Source of the DNA: Rhizobacter sp. SG703 | GTDB taxonomy: Bacteria; Pseudomonadota; Gammaproteobacteria; Burkholderiales; Burkholderiaceae_C | Length of the DNA stretch: 64,000 nt | Direction: 5' to 3' | Assembly: GCF_012275445.1 (NCBI RefSeq) | Contig: NZ_JAAZQK010000014.1 | Coordinates: 62,001-126,000, forward strand | Part shown: positions 8,707 to 18,048 of the stretch, in pieces | Layout: the number at the start of each line of letters is the position of its first letter | Position numbering within the stretch: position 1 is the first letter of the stretch | The notes under the pieces: model-generated | Seen by the model: the letters and a program-made list of their open reading frames with translations, nothing else | Told to the model about the DNA's origin: nothing | The model's database searches: none | Made by a program: the position numbers and the translations under genes

Positions 8707-9467
8707 CCGCGCTGGCCCGCGCTGAGATACGCGGGCCACGTGTGCAGCCGATCCGCGAACTGCATCAGGTTCGCGACCCCCACGCTGATCGGGAAGTGCC
8801 CGAACATCGCCTGGTCGTTCGTCGAATCGCCGACGTAGGCCCAGGCGGCGGTCTCGGCGTCGAGCGAACGCCCGAGCAGCCGCTGCACGATCCAGCGCGC
8901 GCCGCTCAGCTTGTCGTGCTCGCCGTACCAGCCGTTGATGTGGATCGAGCTGACGGTCGCGGTCATGCCTTCGCTGCGCATCACCGCCAGCACCGCGTCG
9001 ATCTGCGGCTGCGCCAGGTGGGCGAACTCGGCGTGGTCGATCGCGATGTCGGTGACGCGGCCGGCGCTGTCCTGTGCGAGCGTCGCCCCGGGCACTTCGG
9101 CCAGCACGCGCTCGGCGGTGCGGCGCAGCCGCAGCGTGTTGCGCGCGCGGGTCGCCTCGTCCTGCGCGTACTCGATGCGCAGGCCCTGCGCATCGCGGAA
9201 CAGCGCGACCGCGCCGTTCTCGGCGACGATGGCATCGATCGGCCAGTCGCGCGCGAACGGCTCGCTCCAGCCCATCGGCCGGCCGGTGATCGCGATCACC
9301 GGGATGGCGGCGTCGCGCAGCGCCTGCAGCGCAGCCAGTGCCTCGGGCTCGATCGCGCCGTCGCGCGTCAGCGTGTCGTCGATGTCGGTCAGCACGCCGC
9401 GCACGCTGCGGGCCAGTGCGGGGCTCAGGTCAGAAAGGGGGCGGGGACGGCGGGCGGTGTCAGGCAT
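8661..9467 (-). CDS. HAD-IIB family hydrolase (Cof-like phosphatase)
   Basis: A 268-residue haloacid-dehalogenase-type phosphatase. Motif I is D28-x-D30 in LTDIDDTLT, motif II is the Thr of AITGRPMG, and motif IV is GDSTNDQAMF. The inserted cap domain between motif II and IV places it in the HAD-IIB group, with sugar phosphates or nucleotides as usual substrates; the exact one is not readable. I chose the ATG at 9467 because the frame upstream lacks family features and would run into the ahcY promoter region. It is divergent from ahcY. Confidence 0.85.
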   Translation of the reverse strand: MPDTARRPRPLSDLSPALARSVRGVLTDIDDTLTRDGAIEPEALAALQALRDAAIPVIAITGRPMGWSEPFARDWPIDAIVAENGAVALFRDAQGLRIEYAQDEATRARNTLRLRRTAERVLAEVPGATLAQDSAGRVTDIAIDHAEFAHLAQPQIDAVLAVMRSEGMTATVSSIHINGWYGEHDKLSGARWIVQRLLGRSLDAETAAWAYVGDSTNDQAMFGHFPISVGVANLMQFADRLHTWPAYLSAGQRGQGFAEFVAALRPRR

Positions 9468-9526
9468 GCCGCGCAGTCTTGCACGAGCGTCGCACACGAC
9501 CCGCGGCCATAACGCACGCAACGCAC

Positions 9527-9555
9527 TGGAATCCGCCGGTTCCCGCGACTACAAT
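9527..9555 (+). promoter_or_regulatory. Putative sigma-70 promoter of ahcY
   Basis: A TACAAT -10 hexamer at 9550-9555 lies 12 bases before the first paired base of the SAH riboswitch, so transcription would start just before the aptamer. The -35 region (TGGAAT at 9527-9532, 17-base spacer) is weak. Confidence 0.55.
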
Positions 9556-9566
9556 CCCTGCACTTT

Positions 9567-9669
9567 CCGAGGAGCGTTGCAAGGCCGCCTGTCGCCACGA
9601 CAGCCGCCCCAGGCTCGGGATTTCAACTGCAACCGCGCTCACCCGCACGATCGTCCCTCGTGGGTGAGC
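9567..9669 (+). ncRNA. SAH riboswitch controlling ahcY, with expression platform
   Basis: The aptamer matches the S-adenosylhomocysteine riboswitch by sequence and pairing. P1 pairs GAGCGTTGCA (9572-9582 region) with TGCAA plus GCGCTC (9628-9640). An internal hairpin is formed by CTGTCG/CGACAG around 9589-9603. The pseudoknot pairs CCGAG (9567-9571) with CTCGG (9614-9618), next to the conserved CCAGGCTCGG. After it, GCTCACCC (9637-9644) can pair instead with GGGTGAGC (9662-9669), which would break P1. High SAH would favour the aptamer and ahcY expression. The Shine-Dalgarno (GGAG, 9713-9716) is further downstream. Confidence 0.93.
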
Positions 9670-9722
9670 CTCTGAGCTTCCAACGGCGGTGCGCGTGCGG
9701 GTTTCATTCAACGGAGCCCGAC

Positions 9723-11150
<1,428 letters not shown>

Positions 11151-11312
11151 GCCCCCCAGTCGCTTCGCTCCTGCCTTGCAGGCCGCGCCGGGCCGGAGGC
11201 CCGACTCCTCGCCAGGCACGAACAGTCCTCAGGACTGTTCATGTCCGGGCTCGGCCCCCAAGGGGCGCCACCCTGCGGCCCGGCAAAGCCGGTTCCGCGG
11301 GCGTTGCTTGAT
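11151..11312 (+). repeat. Dispersed intergenic repeat, family R1, long copy with insertion
   Basis: Starts directly after the ahcY TGA with CCCCCCAGTCGCTTCGCTCC. It then carries about 85 bases not present in the copy at 36123-36198, including a perfect hairpin AACAGTCCT/AGGACTGTT near 11220-11240. It resumes with AAGGGGCGCCACCCTGCGG and ends GTTCCGCGGGCGTTGCTTGATC just before tlyA. Confidence 0.8.
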
Positions 11313-11318
11313 CATCCG

Positions 11319-12089
11319 ATGCGCATTGACCAGTTGCTAGTTCAAGAAGGTCTTGCACCGACACGGTCGGCCGCGCAGCGGCTGATCGAGCGTGGCGCCG
11401 TCCGCTGGCTCGGCCCCAAGGGCTGGGCGGTGCCGAAGAAGGCCGGCGAAGACGTGCCCGAAGGCTGCGAGCTCGAGGTCACCGACGACGCCGAGCTGCG
11501 CTTCGTCTCGCGCGGCGGGCTGAAGCTCGAAGGCGCGCTGAAGCACTGTGCGATCGACGTGACCGGCCTTGCCTGCCTCGACGCCGGCCAGAGCACCGGC
11601 GGCTTCACCGATGCGCTGCTGCAAGGCGGCGCGTCGCGCGTGGTCGGCATCGACGTCGGCCATGGCCAGCTTCATCCGAAGCTGCAGGCCGATGCGCGGG
11701 TGCAGTGCTTCGAAGGCGTCAATGCGCGCGACGTGACCGGCTCGGCCTTCGAGGCCGCATCGACGCCGCACAGCTTCGGCTTCGTCACCGGTGACCTGTC
11801 GTTCATCACGTCGACGCACGTGCTGCCGACGCTGGCGCACTACCTGGCGCCCGAGGGGCAGCTGCTGCTGCTGATCAAGCCGCAGTTCGAGCTGCAGCCG
11901 GCGCAGATCGGCAAGGGCGGCATCGTCAAGGACGAACGGCATTTCGCCGAGGTCGAGACACGCATCCGCAAGGCCTGCAGGGAGCAGTTCCTGCAGGTGC
12001 GCGCCTATTTCCAAAGCCCGATCAAGGGCGGCAACGGCAACACCGAGTTCTTCGTGTGGGCCGTGCCTGTCGAGGAGTCTTCTTCATGA
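11319..12089 (+). CDS. tlyA: TlyA-family rRNA methyltransferase / hemolysin A-like
   Basis: A 256-residue SAM-dependent 2'-O-methyltransferase. Residues 1-60 form an S4 RNA-binding domain (MRIDQLLVQEGLAPTRSAA, SRGGLKLEGAL). An FtsJ-like domain follows, with the SAM loop LDAGQSTGGFTD and acidic VVGIDVG, then GDLSFIT and LIKPQFE. Characterised TlyA proteins methylate cytidines of 16S and 23S rRNA; the hemolysin label of some homologues is doubtful. The stop overlaps the metF start (ATGA), so the two are translationally coupled. Placement beside ahcY ties a methylating enzyme to SAH removal. Confidence 0.9.
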   Translation: MRIDQLLVQEGLAPTRSAAQRLIERGAVRWLGPKGWAVPKKAGEDVPEGCELEVTDDAELRFVSRGGLKLEGALKHCAIDVTGLACLDAGQSTGGFTDALLQGGASRVVGIDVGHGQLHPKLQADARVQCFEGVNARDVTGSAFEAASTPHSFGFVTGDLSFITSTHVLPTLAHYLAPEGQLLLLIKPQFELQPAQIGKGGIVKDERHFAEVETRIRKACREQFLQVRAYFQSPIKGGNGNTEFFVWAVPVEESSS

Positions 12090-12913
12090 CACCGATCAGC
12101 CTGGAGTTCTTCCCGCCGAAGACCCCCGAGGGCGTCACCAAGCTCGCGGCGGTGCGCCAGCAGTTGTATGCGCTGAAGCCGAGCTTCTGCTCCGTCACCT
12201 ATGGCGCTGGCGGCTCGACGCAGGACGGCACGCTCGCCGCGGTGCAGGCGATCCTGGCCGAGGGTGTCGAGGCAGCCTCGCACTTCACCTGCGTCGGTGC
12301 CGATCGCGCGTCGGTGCTGGCCAAGCTGGAGCAGTTCAAGGCCGCCGGCATCCGCCGGCTGGTGGCGCTGCGCGGCGACCTGCCGAGCGGCTACGGCGGC
12401 TTCGGCGAGTTCCGCTATGCGAGCGAGCTGATCGCGTTCATCCGCGAGGCCACCGGCAGGCAGTTCCACATCGAGGTCGCTGCGTACCCCGAGATGCACC
12501 CGCAGGCGAAGTCGCCGCAGGCCGACCTGCAGGCGTATGTCGAGAAGGTGAAGGCGGGTGCCGATTCGGCGATCACGCAGTTCTTCTTCAATGCCGATGC
12601 GTACGAGCGCTTCGTGAACGACACGCGCAAGCTGGGTGCCGACATTCCGGTGGTGCCCGGCATCATGCCGATCACCAATGCGAGCGGCATCATCCGCTTC
12701 GCCGATTCGTCGGGCGCCGAGATCCCGCGCTGGATCCGGCTGCGGCTGCAGAGCTTCGGCGACGACACCGCGTCGATCAAGGCCTTCGGGCTCGATGTGG
12801 TGAGCGAGCTGTGCGAGCGGCTGCTGCGCGTCGGCGCGCCGGGTCTGCACCTCTACACGATGAATGCCGCGACGGCGCCGCTCGAGATCTGCCGGCGCCT
12901 CAAGCTGGATTGA
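12086..12913 (+). CDS. metF: 5,10-methylenetetrahydrofolate reductase
   Basis: An FAD-dependent reductase that makes 5-methyltetrahydrofolate, the methyl donor for methionine synthesis. The 275-residue length and the N-terminal LEFFPPKTPEG (with the catalytic Glu), CSVTYGAGGS, LVALRGDLP and the NGIMPITN-like segment PGIMPITNASG are characteristic. The ATG at 12086 overlaps the tlyA stop. The window holds no methionine synthase, but with metK and ahcY this completes three of the four steps of the methyl cycle. A cyclo-ligase gene follows immediately on the opposite strand. Confidence 0.97.
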   Translation: MTPISLEFFPPKTPEGVTKLAAVRQQLYALKPSFCSVTYGAGGSTQDGTLAAVQAILAEGVEAASHFTCVGADRASVLAKLEQFKAAGIRRLVALRGDLPSGYGGFGEFRYASELIAFIREATGRQFHIEVAAYPEMHPQAKSPQADLQAYVEKVKAGADSAITQFFFNADAYERFVNDTRKLGADIPVVPGIMPITNASGIIRFADSSGAEIPRWIRLRLQSFGDDTASIKAFGLDVVSELCERLLRVGAPGLHLYTMNAATAPLEICRRLKLD

Positions 12914-13495
12914 TCAGCTGTCGCGCTGCCACATGACGCCTTCTTCGGTGATGACGGCGTCGAGCGGGTTGTCGCCTTCTTTCGGACGCAGCATCGGCAG
13001 AAAGCCGTGCGCATAGCAAAGCCCGACGGTGACCGGTCGCGGCGTCAGCGCGGCCACCGATCGGTCGTAGAACCCGCCGCCATAACCCAGGCGCGCGCCT
13101 TCGGTGCCGTAGCCGACGCACGGCAGCAGCAGCAACTCCGGCTGGAACTGCTCGGTGCCCTTGGGCTTCGGGATGTCGTGCGCATCGAGCTCGGTCGGGC
13201 AGCCGGGGTACCAGACGTGGAAGCGCAAGGTGCCGTCGGTGCGGTCCATCACCGGCAGGCCGATGCGCCGGCCCGGACCGCCTTCGCTCCAGCGGAACAG
13301 CGCCGGCAGCGGATCGAACTCGCCCTTGATCGGCCAGTAGCCGCCGATCAGCGATTCGCGCCGGCTGACCAGCCAGATGCGCAGCATGCTCTGCAGCTGC
13401 ACCGCGAGCTCCAGCCGGTCGGGCAGGGCCTGGCGGTCGGCGATCAGCTTCTTGCGCAGCACCGCAATCGTGGAGGACGTGTCGGGAGTGGCCAT
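12914..13495 (-). CDS. 5-formyltetrahydrofolate cyclo-ligase, copy 1
   Basis: A 193-residue member of the family that converts 5-formyl-THF to 5,10-methenyl-THF with ATP, rescuing an inhibitory folate. Family landmarks are YWPIKGEFDP near residue 55, KPKGTEQFQPELLLLPCVGY and RLGYGGGFYDR near 150. Its stop is adjacent to the metF stop (convergent). A second, divergent copy is at 15404-15988, which is unusual. No Shine-Dalgarno is obvious before the ATG. Confidence 0.93.
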   Translation of the reverse strand: MATPDTSSTIAVLRKKLIADRQALPDRLELAVQLQSMLRIWLVSRRESLIGGYWPIKGEFDPLPALFRWSEGGPGRRIGLPVMDRTDGTLRFHVWYPGCPTELDAHDIPKPKGTEQFQPELLLLPCVGYGTEGARLGYGGGFYDRSVAALTPRPVTVGLCYAHGFLPMLRPKEGDNPLDAVITEEGVMWQRDS

Positions 13496-13551
13496 GCCGG
13501 CGATTGTGACCGAGGCATGGCCGGGGTGGCCAGCGCGCCTACCATCGGCCC

Positions 13552-14001
13552 ATGGCCACGATCAACTCACCGAAAGATGAATTCGCCCGCTACTGCGTCG
13601 AGCTGCTCGGCGCGCTCGGGCCGACGCGCTCGCGGCGCATGTTCGGCGGGCACGGCTTCTATGTCGACGATGTGTTCGTCGCACTGATCTTCGAGGAGCG
13701 CCTGTACCTGAAGGCCGATGACGCGACGCGGGCGCGCTTCGAGGAGGCCGGCGGCCAGCCGTTCGTCTACGAAGGCGGCGACGGCAAGTCGGTGTCGATC
13801 AGCTACTACACCGCGCCCGATGACGCGATGGAATCGCCGGCGCTGATGCGCCCGTGGGCGCGGCTCGCGATGGAAGCAGGCCTGCGCGCCGCCGCGGCCA
13901 AGGCCCGCAAGCCCACCAAAGCGTCGAAAGCGGCGAAAGCGATCAAGCCGCGTGCAGCGCCGGCGAAGAAGCGCCCAGCCGCGAAGCGAGCTGCTCGCTG
14001 A
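13552..14001 (+). CDS. TfoX/Sxy N-terminal domain protein
   Basis: A 149-residue protein whose first 105 residues match the TfoX N-terminal domain (RRMFGGHGFYVDDVFVALI, LYLKADD, SISYYTAPDD). In gammaproteobacteria Sxy/TfoX activates competence genes with CRP; this short form lacks the C-terminal half and its role is unknown. The last 40 residues are an A/K/P-rich basic tail resembling histone-like DNA-binding tails; that stretch overlaps the convergent DUF2917 gene by 59 bases. TACCAT sits exactly 6 bases before ATG, without a Shine-Dalgarno, suggesting a leaderless transcript. Confidence 0.85.
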   Translation: MATINSPKDEFARYCVELLGALGPTRSRRMFGGHGFYVDDVFVALIFEERLYLKADDATRARFEEAGGQPFVYEGGDGKSVSISYYTAPDDAMESPALMRPWARLAMEAGLRAAAAKARKPTKASKAAKAIKPRAAPAKKRPAAKRAAR

Positions 14002-14311
14002 GCCGCTGCGCCAGCGACTTGCCGCGCTGGCAGGCGTCGGGCGGCACCAGCAGCTGGAACTGCGCGCTCGGCCACGCTTCGAGCACCGCCTGGGCGCCGG
14101 CCGGCAGCGCGACGCTGTCGCCGCTTTCCAGCCACACGTCCTGCGCCGGCTCGTCGGCCGTGCCCGGCACCGTCAGCCACAGCCGGCCTTCGGTGACGCG
14201 CAGCCAGCGCGACCCCGGACCGATCTCCAGCGGGCGGGCCTCGCCGGGCGCCACGGTCCAGCTCGCGGCCTGGGATTGTTGAAAATTGCTCATCACCATC
14301 GGGTTTGCCAT
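13943..14311 (-). CDS. DUF2917 domain protein
   Basis: A 122-residue small cupin-like protein: residues 20-95 (RPLEIGPGSRWLRVTEGRLWLTVPG, DVWLESGDSVALPAG) match DUF2917. Its function is unknown. The ATG at 14311 has AAGGAG 6 bases upstream, so the in-frame upstream start is rejected. It is divergent from a LysR regulator over 92 bases. DUF2917 genes are often found next to a LysR gene in Burkholderiales, so that regulator probably controls it. Confidence 0.85.
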   Translation of the reverse strand: MANPMVMSNFQQSQAASWTVAPGEARPLEIGPGSRWLRVTEGRLWLTVPGTADEPAQDVWLESGDSVALPAGAQAVLEAWPSAQFQLLVPPDACQRGKSLAQRLSEQLASRLGASSPALHAA

Positions 14312-14368
14312 GTCGTTCTCCTTGCAGGGCATGGAGTGAACTTTAGGGGCCTGCAGGCCGGTGGTCCA

Positions 14369-14397
14369 ATGACTTAAGCGGCGCGGATTGATACCAT
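14369..14397 (+). promoter_or_regulatory. Putative promoter of the LysR gene, leaderless geometry
   Basis: ATGACT (14369-14374) as -35, a 17-base spacer and TACCAT (14392-14397) as -10. Six bases separate the -10 from the ATG at 14404, so transcription would start at or within one base of the start codon. It lies in the DUF2917-LysR divergent region, where an autoregulating LysR would bind. Confidence 0.5.
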
Positions 14398-14403
14398 TAG
14401 TGC

Positions 14404-15438
14404 ATGAATCAACCGCGTCATCGACCGCTCTCGATCGGGCCGATCCGGGCCTTCGAGGCGGTGGCCCGCCACCTCAGCTTCAGTGCCGCCGCCGAGGAGC
14501 TGCACCTGACCCAGTCGGCCGTCAGCCGGCAGATCAAGGGGCTGGAAGACGAACTCGGCGCACCGCTGTTCAACCGCGGCACCCGCTCGGTCGAACTCAC
14601 CGGCGACGGCCAGGTGCTGCTGCGGGCGGTCGCGCCGTCGCTCGACCGGCTCGACACCGCGGTGCGCCAGATCCGCACCTCGCGCGGGCGGCGCCGCGTC
14701 ACGGTCAACACCTTCGCGTCGTTCGTGTCGCTGTGGCTGCTGCCGCGGCTCGAGGCCTTCCAGCGCGCGAACCCCGACATCGACATCCGCGTCTCCGCCA
14801 CCGACATGGTGGTCGACCTCGACGACCCGGAGATCGACATCGTGCTGCGCTACGGCGGCGACCACCTGGTGCCGGCGGGCACGCCGCGGCTGTTCGGCGA
14901 GACGCTGACGCCGGCCATCAGCCCGTGGCTGGCCGAGCAGATCGCGCGCGGCCAGGCGCCGCCGCTGTCGACGCCGGCCGACCTGGCCGGCCACACGCTG
15001 GCCGAAGAGGACGACAACCGCCCGACCGCCGAGTTCCTCAGCTGGCGGCGCTGGCTGACGCAGCACGGGCAGGCCGGGCTGCAGCCGCGCCGGTGGATGT
15101 ACCTCAACTTCACCTACCAGCAGGTGCAGACCGCGCTGGCCGGGCAGGCGATCGCGCTGGCCCGCATGGCCCTGGTGGCCGATTCGCTCGAGCGCGGCGA
15201 CCTGGTCGAGCCGTTCGGGCCGGCCGGGCGCATCGATGCGCCGCATGCCTACTGGATGGTGGTCTCGCCGCAGTCGGTCGCGCGGCCCGAGGTGCAGCGC
15301 TTTCGCGACTGGCTGATCGAGCAGGGCGAGCGCACGAACGCGACGCTGACCGCGCAGTCCGCCCGCAGCGTGCAGCAGCTGGCGCAGGCGGTGCCCGAGC
15401 CGGTCAGCCCTGCGCCACCCCGTTCTCGGTCACGATGA
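14404..15438 (+). CDS. LysR-family transcriptional regulator (GcvA-like)
   Basis: A 344-residue regulator. Residues 10-70 hold the winged helix-turn-helix (IRAFEAVARHLSFSAAAEELHLTQSAVSRQIKGLE has the standard LysR spacing). Residues 95-300 form the periplasmic-binding-protein-like effector domain. The GcvA-like start (pro-Ile-Arg-Ala-Phe-Glu) suggests amino-acid or similar metabolite sensing, but the ligand is unknown. It is divergent from DUF2917, and its last 35 bases overlap the convergent second cyclo-ligase gene. Confidence 0.93.
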   Translation: MNQPRHRPLSIGPIRAFEAVARHLSFSAAAEELHLTQSAVSRQIKGLEDELGAPLFNRGTRSVELTGDGQVLLRAVAPSLDRLDTAVRQIRTSRGRRRVTVNTFASFVSLWLLPRLEAFQRANPDIDIRVSATDMVVDLDDPEIDIVLRYGGDHLVPAGTPRLFGETLTPAISPWLAEQIARGQAPPLSTPADLAGHTLAEEDDNRPTAEFLSWRRWLTQHGQAGLQPRRWMYLNFTYQQVQTALAGQAIALARMALVADSLERGDLVEPFGPAGRIDAPHAYWMVVSPQSVARPEVQRFRDWLIEQGERTNATLTAQSARSVQQLAQAVPEPVSPAPPRSRSR

Positions 15439-15988
15439 GCGCGAGCGGCAGGTCATGGGCCTGCGGCGCGAGCTCCGCCTCGCTCAAGCGCCCGATCTCC
15501 CACGCGACGCCGACGGCGGTGACGTGCGGATGCAGCGCCAGCCAGCGGTCGAAGAAGCCGCCGCCATAGCCGAGCCGCCAGCCGCTGCCGGTGAAGCCGA
15601 CGCAGGGCACCAGCACCACGTCGGGCACCACCGCGGCGCCGTTCGCGACCGGAATGCCGCATTCGTCCTTCTGCGTCGGCGCGCTGCCATCCCACAGCCG
15701 GTAGTGCATCTGCGGCGGCACGCGCTGCGTGAATGGCAATGCGCGCGGCAAGGAAGCATGCGATCCGTCGCCATCCCACAGGCCTGCTGCGTTAAATTCG
15801 GATCGCATCGGCCAATAGACCCCGAGGCACTCGGGTTCGAGTTGATCGAGGACAAGGCCGAGGTGACGCGCGAGCGACGTGGCTGCAACTTTTCCGGTGG
15901 GCGAAGAGACAAACGCTGTGCGCGCGGCCAGCAGGCGCTGACGCAGGGGATGGCGGACGTCGGAATCTGATGGCAAGGTCGGCACCAT
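15404..15988 (-). CDS. 5-formyltetrahydrofolate cyclo-ligase, copy 2
   Basis: A 194-residue second member of the family. It has YWPMRSEFN, VVPDVVLVPCVGF and RLGYGGGFFDR in the same order as copy 1 but is otherwise quite different, so this is an old duplication or an acquired version rather than a recent copy. The ATG shares the bases CATG (15986-15989) with the start of the divergent transglycosylase gene. No Shine-Dalgarno is seen on this strand. An alternative downstream start cannot be excluded, but VRHPLRQRLL already belongs to the conserved N-terminal helix. Confidence 0.9.
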   Translation of the reverse strand: MVPTLPSDSDVRHPLRQRLLAARTAFVSSPTGKVAATSLARHLGLVLDQLEPECLGVYWPMRSEFNAAGLWDGDGSHASLPRALPFTQRVPPQMHYRLWDGSAPTQKDECGIPVANGAAVVPDVVLVPCVGFTGSGWRLGYGGGFFDRWLALHPHVTAVGVAWEIGRLSEAELAPQAHDLPLALIVTENGVAQG

Positions 15989-18044
15989 GAAGGACAGCGT
16001 GAACAAAGACAAATCATATGGCTCGGTGATGGTGGTGCGATCGGCGAGGTGGGTGCTGAAGGGCCTGGCCGCCGCCGTGCTGCTGAACGCGATGCCCGCC
16101 TGCGCGCAGACCGGCAACGACGCCGTGCTCGAAGCCCGCGAGGCGCTGCGCAAGAAAGACCGGGCCCGGCTCGCCGCGTTGCGCGACAGCGCGATCGCCG
16201 AGCGCAACCCGCTCGCGATGTGGATCGACTACTGGGAGATCGGCCAGCGCCTGCAGTTCGTGCAGGCCGACGAGATCGCGGCCTTCTACCAGCGCTGGCG
16301 CGGCACCTACGTCGAAGACCGGCTGCGCAACGACTGGCTGCTCGAGCTCGGCCGGCGGCGCGATTTCAGGACCCTGGCCGCCGATTTCCCGAGCTTCCGG
16401 ATGAACGACGACCGCGAGGTCTCGTGCTACGCGCTGCTGGCCGACCACCTCGCCGGCAAGGACGTGCGCAGCGCGGCGCGCAGCGCCTGGTTCGCGCAGC
16501 GCGAGGCCGACGACGGCTGCGCGCTGCTGGCCGCGACGCTGTACGACGCGAAGCAGCTCACCGAAGCCGACGCCTGGCGCAAGGCGCGCCTCGCGATCGA
16601 CGGCAACAAGCCGCGCGCGGCGCGCCAGGCGGCGCTGATGGTCAACACCCGGTCCGCCAGCGATGTCGACGAGCTGGCCGACAACCCGGCGCGCTACCTG
16701 ACCCGCGCGCTCGGCGGGCGCCAGGCCAACCAGCTGAACACGCTGGCGCTGATGCGCCTCGCGTCGACCGACCCCGAACTCGCCGCCAACCTGCTGAATG
16801 GCAAGTGGGAGGCCGCGCTGCCGCCCGAGCTGGCGGCCTGGGCCTGGGCCGCGGTCGGCAAGCAGGCGGCGCTGAAGCTGTTGCCGGAGGCCTCCGGCTA
16901 CTTCACGCGGGCGGCGCTGCTGTCGGCGAAGTCGGGGGTGACGATCGACTGGGCCGACGAGACGCTCGCCTGGAAGGCGCGGGCCGCGCTGCGCGCCGGC
17001 GAGAACGCGCCACGCTGGCAGCAGGTGGTGCAGGCGATCGATGCGATGAACCCGGTCGAGCAGCGCGATGCGACCTGGGTCTACTGGAAGGCTCGCGCGC
17101 TGCGGGCGCTGGCCAAGGATTCGACCGAGGGCGACGGGCTGCGCGCGCAGGCGACCGAGCTGTTCGAAGGCATCGCGTCGCAGTTCAGCTTCTACGGCAT
17201 GCTCGCCGCCGAAGAACTCGGCCGGCCGATCACGCTGCCGGTCGCGCCGCAGCCGCTGACGCAGGACGAGCGCGACGCCGCTGCGCGCCAGCCGGGCCTC
17301 GGGCGGGCGCTGACGCTGGTGGCGATCGGGCTGCGCAGCGAAGGCGTGCGCGAATGGAACTTCACGCTGCGTGGCATGGACGAGCGCGAGCTGCTCGCGT
17401 CGGCGCAGCTGGCCTGCGACCGGCACGTCTGGGACCGCTGCGTCAACACCAGCGACCGCACGCGCAGCGAGATCGACATCGCGCAGCGCTACCCGACACC
17501 GTTCCGCGCCGAGGTGATGGCCGCGTCGAAGACGACCGCGGTCGACCCGGCGCTGATCTACGGCGTGATGCGCCAGGAGTCGCGCTTCCAGCCCGACATC
17601 CGCTCCAGCGCGAACGCCTACGGGCTGATGCAGGTGATCCAGCCGACCGCGAAGAACGTCGCCAGGCGCATCGGCATGGCCTACGACCCGGCGCAGATCA
17701 TGGACGTGCCGACCAACGTGCAGCTCGGGTCGAGCTACCTGCGGCTGCTGCTCGACGACTTCGGCGGCTCGCAGGTGCTGAGCGCCACCGCGTACAACGC
17801 CGGCCCCGGGCGGCCGCGGCGCTGGCGCGAGGGCCCGAAGCTGGAGCCGGCGATCTGGATCGAGAACATCCCGTTCAACGAGACGCGCGACTACGTGAAG
17901 AAGGTGATGTCGAATACCTTGCTCTACGCGACGCTGCTGAACGACCCGACGGCGCTGCAGACCGCGTCGCTGAAGGCCCGGCTCGGCAAGCCGGTCGGCC
18001 CGCGCGAGGTCACCGCACCGCCGCCCGACACCAACCTGCCCTGA
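15987..18044 (+). CDS. slt: Soluble lytic murein transglycosylase (Slt70-type)
   Basis: A 685-residue periplasmic enzyme that cleaves peptidoglycan with formation of 1,6-anhydromuramic acid. It has an N-terminal signal peptide (hydrophobic 25-40, cleavage about NAMPACAQ), a long alpha-superhelical domain (45-480) and a C-terminal SLT domain. The catalytic Glu is E531 in RQESRFQPD, followed by AYGLMQVIQPTA and AYNAGPGR. With the ATG at 15987 an AAGG lies 8 bases upstream; ATG 16029 would give a more normal-length signal peptide and is the alternative start. The next gene begins 4 bases after the stop. Confidence 0.95.
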   Translation: MKDSVNKDKSYGSVMVVRSARWVLKGLAAAVLLNAMPACAQTGNDAVLEAREALRKKDRARLAALRDSAIAERNPLAMWIDYWEIGQRLQFVQADEIAAFYQRWRGTYVEDRLRNDWLLELGRRRDFRTLAADFPSFRMNDDREVSCYALLADHLAGKDVRSAARSAWFAQREADDGCALLAATLYDAKQLTEADAWRKARLAIDGNKPRAARQAALMVNTRSASDVDELADNPARYLTRALGGRQANQLNTLALMRLASTDPELAANLLNGKWEAALPPELAAWAWAAVGKQAALKLLPEASGYFTRAALLSAKSGVTIDWADETLAWKARAALRAGENAPRWQQVVQAIDAMNPVEQRDATWVYWKARALRALAKDSTEGDGLRAQATELFEGIASQFSFYGMLAAEELGRPITLPVAPQPLTQDERDAAARQPGLGRALTLVAIGLRSEGVREWNFTLRGMDERELLASAQLACDRHVWDRCVNTSDRTRSEIDIAQRYPTPFRAEVMAASKTTAVDPALIYGVMRQESRFQPDIRSSANAYGLMQVIQPTAKNVARRIGMAYDPAQIMDVPTNVQLGSSYLRLLLDDFGGSQVLSATAYNAGPGRPRRWREGPKLEPAIWIENIPFNETRDYVKKVMSNTLLYATLLNDPTALQTASLKARLGKPVGPREVTAPPPDTNLP

Positions 18045-18048
18045 TCCC

